A stretch of 26,118 nt of DNA. Source: Gracilariopsis chorda. Its lineage: Eukaryota > Rhodophyta > Florideophyceae > Gracilariales > Gracilariaceae. Where the stretch lies: positions 1 through 26,118 of the forward strand of contig NBIV01001116.1 in assembly GCA_003194525.1 (NCBI GenBank), in the 5' to 3' direction. Positions 18,877-26,118 of this stretch are shown here, piece by piece (within the stretch, counting starts at the first letter, position 1; each line of letters starts with the position of its first letter). The position numbers were made by a program, and so were the translations under genes. The notes under the pieces were generated by a model that saw only the letters and a list, made by a program, of their open reading frames with translations, did not search any database and had not been told where the DNA came from.

Positions 18877-19312
18877 ACGCTTGTACGAGAACAATAACCT
18901 TTAGCAGCAGGGTAAAGTAGCTTTCTCATGTTTCAAGACAAAAGAGTGTCAATAGAATACATTCTATCAACCTTAATTCTATCACTGAACCAGAACACAT
19001 GCAGATGAAACACGATACAGATGTAGTATGAAAGTAGGCACTGTCTACGTCGCGTTTCAAACAGCGAAAGTCTTCAAAAGCGTGTTCAGAAGTACCGGTG
19101 GCTGCACTTCTGCTCCCTCGCCCCACTAGACTGACGTGTTCTTCGCAGAATCCAGCGTTATCGCGATGTGCTCCCAGAGAATCCCCGGCCTACTTCAATC
19201 GTGTGCTTTTCTCACATTCCTGGGCTTTGCAAACTCACAGTTCAAGCGAGCCACAAATGTTCAAGCGTTGTAGCAGTACCCGCGTCACCTCTCTGTCCGA
19301 AGTCGAGATGCA

Positions 19313-20302
19313 TTGGTTGTGTGTTCGCAGCATACAGCAGTGCTCATAGTCCCCACAGGTGTTGGGGGTGCCATCGGCGGGTACGCTAGCGATTCACTTC
19401 CGGCTGCAAGACTTCCCCACGCGTCACTGACACGCTCATTATTCACTCGGATGTTCTGAAAGGCGCACTAATGTATTGGCCAATCTCCAATGCGTTATAC
19501 GTGGAAGGATACGCTCTTGATCGATTTGCTTGTGGAGAAATGGGTCCCAGCCCCAGTGTCATCTACATCAAATCGTCTCAGAATAGTACTTGATTCAGGC
19601 AGGCCCGAAGAGACCATCCTTCGCCATAGATACACCGCAGATGCTGCCCGTGCTACATTAGGCTTGGATATCACGCACCGCACAACAACGTATTTTGACA
19701 ATTATTTGTCAAAATAGCGTCATCGAAGGGAGGCGCTTCATGGGGGATACCGCTGATCAGCGGCTTTGTTGCTTTCAGTCCAGCACCTCGAAAAGCATAG
19801 CTGTCAGGCTATAGCAGTTGTTTCCCAATTTTCTGAGGAAGATCATGTACAACTCGCAAACTACCGATCTGGAAACGCAGTTGATGCGAATTCTGGTGCA
19901 GAAGCAGTGATCAGCCATCTTGTAACTCGAAAGTTCCACCTAACATGTGCGCATTCTCCACCACTTCAACCGCTGCAAGCAGATGACAGCGTTTCACCAA
20001 AGTCAGCAGCGGAAGAGCTTGGCTATACAGTTTTGTCCAGCGTGCTTGTTGAGCTTTCTCGAGCACCTCATCTGGTTTCCAACAATCGGACGGACGTAGA
20101 TTCTTCAGTTACTACGGCGGCGAATGTAGCCCTGCAGTGGTGAGGCTACCCAGTAGAGCCGACATGATGGTGATTGCGGTTAACGAAAATATCACAACGC
20201 TCGTTGTCAGAGCATCAAGTGCAGGAATTGATGACTCAACGCTTTATGCGAGAAGTTACGCTGACGCTGCTGGCCTAGTCGCACCACACAGGGCCCGTAT
20301 AA
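19313..20302 (+). pseudogene. DUF3326-family protein relic (unit B)
   Basis: Second copy of the relic at 2851-3845 with the same block order. Here the AVISHLVTRKF to RAPHLV region lies in one open frame (19766-20143), and the tail VIAVNENITTLVVRA to GLVAPHRA lies in another (from about 20137). The tail frame stays open to 20814, well past the family's usual end, with a basic, Arg-rich extension that I do not recognise. Compared with unit A, single bases differ at the PAARL and GRPEE positions, moving the breaks slightly. The breaks common to both units are the ones that argue for real decay. Confidence 0.85.
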
Positions 20303-20877
20303 CTATCTCCTCGCTTCAAACATCTGTAGCTCTTTTAAAGATTCATCCAATAACAGCGCCTTCCACGGATAATGCCTTGCTTCGCACTTTTGACACAATA
20401 CAACGTAGAACAAACTCAGTCCCTCTGCAGCAATCCGCGGATAAGATAAATTCAACTTCTTGCATCGCGTATGGCAAGAGACAAAACAGGCTCATCACGA
20501 ATTTGGTGCGCCCTGATCGCAATCTCCTAGCGACTAACTTTAGAACAAGAAGATCAGAATACGCAACTCCACCAAGGAAACCATCGAGGTGCCCGAAGCG
20601 CTCTATTCTTGAACCCGGAGACAGACCCGTTCATTTAAGCCAAAGACTAAAGTCCTTTTCGCGCACGTGGGCCCAACAGCTCTTTGTGAAGGGCGCGGAT
20701 GACAGAAAAAGAAACGGTGCGTTGCATCCGTGTATACTGATAGCTGTTGAACTATTTCGCATGCCGATCGGTCAGGGGTTGGTAGATGGTGGTGAAGAAA
20801 TGTTTCAGTCCTGAGACTCGGCAGAAGTGTTGGCAAACATCGAGGTGAATTGGGAATCACTGTCCGTGTGGAGATAA

Positions 20878-21249
20878 GGCGGCAGTCAATACCAAACAAG
20901 TGCGCTCCGGGGTCTACGTACATACTACGGCTCAAAAGCTTTCGAGAACAAAAAGCAAACTAATGAATTTGGAATTCTTTCCTGCTTGGCGGAAGAAGAG
21001 CACACGAATAATCGCAAGACTTTTCGTTCGGCTCTAAGCAACGGGGGCATAGTGAAGGGGTGGGTGACATTACTGATCACCACTTGGCATGGCTTAGCGG
21101 AGAACAAGTGGGTGGCAGTCAGCAGGAACTTAGGGCACAAAGCTGACGCGTTTGAGGATGTATCGTTTGCGCGAAAAGAAGACACACAAGTCCTGAAACG
21201 AGCTCTACGAATGTTTCGAGACGAGACCGCATTCAAAACGAGTCACTAA
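20878..21249 (+). CDS. Unrecognised open frame, 123 codons (unit B)
   Basis: Second copy of 4440-4811 with no differences noticed. It shares the lack of an initial ATG and the charged C-terminal half. No family recognised. Confidence 0.3.
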   Translation, partial: GGSQYQTSALRGLRTYYGSKAFENKKQTNEFGILSCLAEEEHTNNRKTFRSALSNGGIVKGWVTLLITTWHGLAENKWVAVSRNLGHKADAFEDVSFARKEDTQVLKRALRMFRDETAFKTSH

Positions 21250-21308
21250 CTAAAGTGACTCCCATCACTATAACACAGTCTCCTGGTGACGAAAAACGGT
21301 TTCTTGGA

Positions 21309-21353
21309 GGTGGGAGTGAACTGCAGCCCTCCGGGCTGCACTTCACTTCCACC
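21309..21353. repeat. Strong near-perfect hairpin (unit B)
   Basis: Identical second copy of the 45-base hairpin at 4871-4915, including the same wobble and mismatch. Confidence 0.85.
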
Positions 21354-22992
21354 ACGAGCCTGCCATTTCTAGATATAATAGTAAAGCAGAATCCGAAAAA
21401 ACGCAGCGGCATTTCTGAGTACAGAGCTATCTGCAAAACTCTCGGCATTGGTGATGAAAAGAATGAATTTGGTAGCGTCGAGATGCTATGCTAGTCCTGA
21501 AGTGTAAGAACGGGCGTCGTGGAGCCAGACCTAGGCAGCGGAAGATCTCGAGTTTTTCTGACAAATACAATCTCAGGATGAGAGTGACACTGTCAAACTA
21601 GAACTACCACTGGGCCGAGAGCGACTCTTTATCAGGCAGCTTCACGCTGCATGGCCAGGATTCATGATGTTGTAAAAACTCGAAAAAACAGATGATATGA
21701 TATGAGGGCTTGATCACCAAACGAGGCTTGAATGCGAGAGAAAGTTGAGAAGGAGCGATACGTCCTTGAAGGACTCGTGTCTGCATTTAAGTAGAAAGCG
21801 TTACCATTTTCGGAGTACGTTTGGTGCGGAAACGGATTGCACGTGAGCGCGTTGAGCTGGAGCGTTCGGCATGTTACCAATGATGGCCAGGGTAAATATC
21901 GGTCACGTGAGCATTACACTTAGGGTCAGAGCAGAGGCGTTGGGCAATGCGACGGGTGTGATGTTGGTGCGTGGCAAGGTACTAACTCTCAACCCACCAC
22001 CTGGCACGTAGTGAGTTGAGAGACCGACCGCGGGGTGTCACGTGAATCTTGAGACAACGCGTCTTGTAATCTCTACGTAGGTGCATCACAAGCGCGGTAC
22101 GGCTGAAGCAAGGCTGCCGGAGAGAGATTGCCGACAGCGCAAAAGCTGTGGTATCTACATGTTTCCGGGAGATGCACCGAAACAGGCGCCATCGGTGCGG
22201 TAACATTCGTAGTCGATAATCAGCAATACGCGACCGAAAGTGCTGACACACAGGTGAACTCGAACACAGTGCCGCTTGGCATGTCAATAGCCGTCACTCT
22301 CTCTCGCCAGCGGGCGGCGATCACATTTTCCTTTTTCAGCCGGCTTGAAAAGCGGTCAAAACGACGCCTTAAGGCAGCCGCGCCAAGGACAGTGCCGGTA
22401 CGAAACCGACGCTGTCACATACGCAGCAGAAATAAGTGTTGGAGGAGGAGCAAGCCCGCCCGTCCATTCAAAAAGTTACAGCCCGTCACCGACACTCTCC
22501 CCCCCCCTCCCTCCATCCAGCGAGCCGTTCGCACGCGTTGTACGCACGCTCTCTGGACGTGGCACAACGCGCCACGAACAGCGCACCCCCCGCCACGTGC
22601 TCCGGTACCGCACCCAAACTAACGCGAAAAAACAGCATCCGCACGCGAAACGCACGTACCTTCGCACCACCAGCTTCCGTACTTAAAAGAGCGCGCGCCG
22701 GCACCGCTCTGCTTCGCCGCCCCACCTCTCTTCGAAAACGAAGGAAGGCAGAACCTGTGACCCTTCCCATCACCAACTCCGCTTGCACCTCCATCGCTGC
22801 AACAACAGCAATACCGGCTCAATCTCTGGCTCGCACAAATGAACGTGTGCCCCCGGCCCCGAGGGCTCACGTGGTCATCAGCCTTCTCCGAAGTACACTC
22901 CGCAGCACCCTCAGCAACACCCGCCGCGGCGCCCTCCGCAGCACCGGACGTACCACACAGCGCCAGACCCAAGCATTCTGCCGCCCATGTTC

Positions 22993-23899
22993 TCTCAAAA
23001 TGACCATCCAGCACCAGTCTGCTCAGCGCCAGCCTGTTCAGCTTCACGTAACGGTCGTGCAGCCTTATTTTCAAAACTGTTGTACGTTCAATGGCTCACC
23101 AATCCCTCCGCCCAACTCCCTTTCTACCTCTCTTTTGCTAGTTGCTGACCAAAAGGTTTTCTTTTCTTCGTTTCTCAAAATGACCATCCTAAGCACCAGT
23201 CTGCTCAGCACCAGCCTGTTCAGCTTCACGTAACGGTCGTGCAGCCTTATTTTCAAAACTGTTGTACGTTCAATGGCTCACCAATCCCTCCGCCCAACTC
23301 CCTTTCTACCTCTCTTTTGCTAGTTGCTGACCAAAAGGTTTTCTTTTCTTCGTTTGCTCAAAATGACCATTTCCAGTACCAGTCTGCTCAGCACCAGCCT
23401 GTTCAGCTTCACGTAACGGGCGTGCAGCCTTATGTTCAAAACTGTTGTACGTTCAATGGCTCACCAATCCCTCCGCCCAACTCCCTTTCTACCTCTCTTT
23501 TGCTAGTTGCTGACAAAAGGTTTTTTCTTCGTTCTCTCAATCCTAAGCACCAGTCTGCTCAGCACCAGCCTGTTCAGCTTCACGTAACGGTCGTGCAGCC
23601 TTATTTTCAAACTTGTAGTACGTTCAATGGCTCACCAATCCCTCCGCCCCACCCCCTTTCTACCTCTCTTTTGCTAGTTGCTGACGATATTCTTTTCTTC
23701 GTTTTCTCAAAATGGCCATCCTAAGCACCAGTCTCCTCAGCACCAGCCTGCTCAGCTTCACGTAACGGCGTGCAGCCTTATGTTCAAACTGTTGTACGTT
23801 CAATGGCTCACCAATCCCTCCGCCCCACCCCCTTTCTACCTCTCTTTTGCCAGCTGCTGACAAATAAGATATTCTTTTTTTTCGTTTCCTTACACACAG
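22993..23899 (+). repeat. Minisatellite, five ~171-183-bp units (unit B)
   Basis: Anchors ATGGCTCACC start at 23091, 23273, 23456, 23627 and 23803, giving periods of 182, 183, 171 and 176 bases. Each unit repeats the Gln-rich block (variant QPYVQ in two units), the GTACGT motif and the pyrimidine tract. The last one ends in an intron-like 3' end TTACACACAG at 23899. There are two more units than in unit A, accounting for most of the length difference between the two periods. Confidence 0.9.
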
Positions 23900-24033
23900 A
23901 CACCTTCAACTTTCACTCCAGCTGCACCGTAAATCTAACCTTTGCTGACGGAGAGGGCTTAACTCGAGTCACGTCCTGCCCACAGTCGGGCAATAGAGCC
24001 CCTGCCCCCGCGCCAGTTAACCCCATACCGCCC

Positions 24034-24824
24034 GTGGCGCCTGTGCATCCGGCTGGCCGCACGTCTCACCGTGCTCCAACCCTCCAATACGCCCCTGAAC
24101 AGCGGCCTCCACAGGCCCCCGGTACATTGGCGTCCGTGCCCTCTCTACCTCGGTCTTCGCCACTGACGGAACAACCCTGCAAACGCAGCCGTCCGTCCGC
24201 ACGCACAATGCCACATCCAACTCCAGCGAGTGTGAGGGTGGCGAAGATGGATTGCATAACGTGCGTACTCGCAGCCACGGCTCCACGTCCGCCCATGTGG
24301 ACGAAGCCAATCTGAATGACTGGGAGGCTGTGGTAGACATGTATTTGCATGGAACCGGTGCTCCGGACGGTGTGCCGCTGCGCGATCATTGCAAAGGAGA
24401 CGGTCGTCGTGTGAATGACTACAGACTGCTGGAGAAGCGCCGCACAGTCGGAAAGACGTTTGAGTTTTTAGGGGCGCCGAGGTTCAAGGCGGCGATCGGC
24501 TACCGTTGGGACGGCAACTTGCGCCGAAAGCAGAAATTGTACATTGTGATCAATCGTTGTCGCGTTGTGAACGCCATGAGGAAGGCGGGTGAGCCCGTAC
24601 CGGATGACTTTGCGACGCTGGCGGAGATGATTGACACGCGCATTCGCGACAAGGAACGCGCCAAGGAGGAACGCGAGGCGAAACGCACCGCGGAGCCGAG
24701 GTGTCAGGGCTCCATGCCCGACGGATCTACGCGCATTACTGTGATGCCCAGAACTGCGCGTCAAGGCGAGCGATCGGTAGCTCTCGTGAGACGCACGGAC
24801 TCCGTGCCACGGAGTGGTAGATAA
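24034..24824 (+). CDS. Unrecognised proline-rich basic protein (unit B)
   Basis: Same gene as 7265-8056. The 190 codons from about 24252 to the TAA at 24822 are open and read smoothly through FEFLGAPRFKAAIGYRW and KQKLYIVINRCRVVNAMRKAG. One C is missing near 24211 compared with unit A, which splits the proline-rich part from the rest. The two copies together support one unbroken protein, each having small indels where the other does not. No known domain recognised. The preceding frame runs upstream through the last intron-like segment. Confidence 0.6.
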
Positions 24825-24974
24825 CAGCTGCGCTCAAAGGGCGGGAGGTTGTTTGGGTATTTTCATTTTTGGGTGTTGGTTTTTGGGGCTAAGAATGAAG
24901 CTTTGGATTTCCGCGATGGTGAGCACGTGTGAAGGGCTGTTCTGTTGCTGCGGTCGCTTCGGCGGCTGCGCAGC

Positions 24975-24996
24975 TGCGCATGTGCGCATGTGCGCG
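24975..24996. other. 22-base alternating purine-pyrimidine tract, unit B
   Basis: Identical copy of the tract at 8207-8228, in the same GC-rich context. Confidence 0.75.
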
Positions 24997-25592
24997 GCGC
25001 GTCGTGACGCGGGTGCGATGCGGCCGCCATGCGCGCCTCTCATTGGCGCTTCAGCGTCGCGGCGGCCACAGGCCACCACGGCGGATTACAGCGCTTGTCC
25101 GCAGTCGCCCTCTCCGGCGACGAAAGGTAGACGTCTAACCCTTTAGCCATTGCATCACAGCTTGTGTGCCATACAAATTATCAAATAAATAAGCGCTACC
25201 CTTGTACGCAGCAGCGTACCGCGCACTGCTTGCACATAGTCTCATATCGCTCCTCTAAGAGACCGCGCCGCGAGTTGTGAATTTGCTTCCAACCGCTTTT
25301 GCCTCCCCAGCCCGCTTTTGTAGGCAGAATTTCAGCCTGCTGTCGTGCCAAGTGGGACGGTACCAGCTCCAACGCTGCCAAACGTATCTCTGCAAAAGAC
25401 GAACGCCGACCGTTTCCGATATCGCTTCATGTTGCAGCTGTCTAGCTCTCAAGCACAATTCGACGCTGTTAGTCCGCGCTCGAACGTCTCTCGCGCTTCA
25501 CCCTTGTAAGGCTCTTCCGTGTAGTTTGCGCTACCAAACTAACCGCCCACATCACACCATGTGCTGCGCATGTTTACCCAAAGTTTACGTCC

Positions 25593-25898
25593 ATGTCACA
25601 AGTTTGTCTTCCGATGTACTCGTTGCCTATTCTAAAATCTAATTCCATTACCCTCACGCACCACGTGCAGCACTACTCACTAATCCAAAAAGTTAAAGGT
25701 TCACTCTTAATACGGTATCCACAACGTCAACGAAGAGATTTAACTGACATGTTTTGCTCAAAGTTCCTTTGCAAGCAATTGTCTGCCTTCAGTGGATGGT
25801 TGACTTCCTCCCTTTGTGAGGATGAGTTCCAGCCAGAGCTTAAGAAAGATGATTGCAAGTTCTCCAAACTGTTCAAAGCTTCGATTTCCATGCACTAA
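25593..25898 (+). CDS. Unrecognised open frame, 101 codons (unit B)
   Basis: Second, identical copy of the frame at 8820-9125. Conservation is uninformative because the units are almost identical overall. Confidence 0.25.
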   Translation: MSQVCLPMYSLPILKSNSITLTHHVQHYSLIQKVKGSLLIRYPQRQRRDLTDMFCSKFLCKQLSAFSGWLTSSLCEDEFQPELKKDDCKFSKLFKASISMH

Positions 25899-26051
25899 CT
25901 CACCATATAAACGCCGTTTAACCCTTTTTGTAATCTAATATATCCTTCTTGTCCACTAAATCCCAGTTCGAGTGCATTCCTCCATCTACCGTTTCTTTTC
26001 TCCCCTCTTCCGCTGTTGGGCTGTACCCCAGAACTGAACAACACTACGTAA

Positions 26052-26118
26052 TGGATACATGTCTTAGTTTTTGTACATCCGTTGATGCTACATGTCACAA
26101 ACGAAATCTGGCATCGCT
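26052..26118 (+). pseudogene. Valyl-tRNA synthetase relic, start of unit B copy (cut by window end)
   Basis: Corresponds to 9277-9343. Only LSFVHPLMLHVTNEIWH and neighbouring residues are visible before the window ends. One extra T near 26071 shifts the frame relative to unit A. Confidence 0.75.

Larger units (their letters stand above)
16457..26118. repeat. Second, partial unit of the tandem repeat (unit B)
   Basis: Collinear with 1-9343. It is about 320 bases longer, mostly because the minisatellite near 23000-23900 has about five units instead of three. By eye there are about 50 other differences over 9 kb. Nearly all are 1-3 base insertions or deletions in or near short runs, with only about six clear substitutions. 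One larger change is a 17-base segment near 4168 that is missing at about 20630. Substitution divergence is thus below about 0.1 percent, implying a recent duplication or the same molecule read twice. Confidence 0.97.

Noticed and set aside
22993..23899. CRISPR-like array
   Set aside because: The repeats are ~178 bp, near-identical throughout with no unique spacers, in intron-bearing eukaryotic DNA.

Overview
This is eukaryotic nuclear-type DNA. It has short spliceosomal introns (about 105-121 bp with pyrimidine-rich 3' ends), widely spaced genes on both strands, and relics of typical eukaryotic genes: an Mtr4-type exosome helicase, complex I subunit NDUFA13/GRIM-19 and an hnRNP-like RRM protein. 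A DUF3326-family relic, a family I associate with cyanobacteria and algae, points weakly to an alga or another protist with algal ancestry. I cannot name the species. The dominant feature is a direct repeat of about 16.5 kb: base 1 matches base 16457 and the match runs to the window end (base 9343 matches 26118). The window therefore holds one full period (1-16456) plus about 9.7 kb of the next, so it is either part of a tandem array or a circular molecule read more than once round. The repeat phase is arbitrary, because the Mtr4 relic runs straight across the 16456/16457 boundary. Layout of one period: Mtr4 helicase N-terminus (-, 628 to 1, continuing in the previous unit); an unrecognised stretch (630-1800); NDUFA13 (+, about 1800-2415); a DUF3326 relic (+, 2851-3845); two unrecognised short frames and a strong hairpin (4440-5056); a C-rich stretch leading into a minisatellite of about 178 bp with exon/intron-like units (6550-7131); an unrecognised proline-rich basic protein frame (7265-8056); a GC-rich stretch with a Z-DNA-prone tract (8160-8350); an unrecognised 101-codon frame (8820-9125); the C-terminal part of valyl-tRNA synthetase (+, 9277-9935); a PGM2-like phosphohexomutase relic (-, 11967-10675); an unrecognised coiled-coil/P-rich gene with several in-frame stops (+, 12607-13790); an RRM protein relic (-, 15599-15130); and the distal part of the Mtr4 relic (-, to about 15890). 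Most recognisable genes are broken: frames shift between conserved motifs, catalytic residues are replaced (helicase GKT to LKT, DEVH to DAVH; mutase DPDAD to DPDAG), nonsense codons sit inside conserved motifs, and two genes are fragments. In the part present twice, most of these lesions are shared, so decay came before the duplication. The differences between the copies are nearly all 1-3 base insertions or deletions, which looks like long-read consensus error, and so some frame breaks unique to one copy are probably technical. The best-preserved frames are NDUFA13 in the second copy and the unrecognised basic protein beside the minisatellite. No operon-like organisation or joint pathway is apparent; the unit reads as a patch of decaying, unrelated housekeeping genes that was later amplified.
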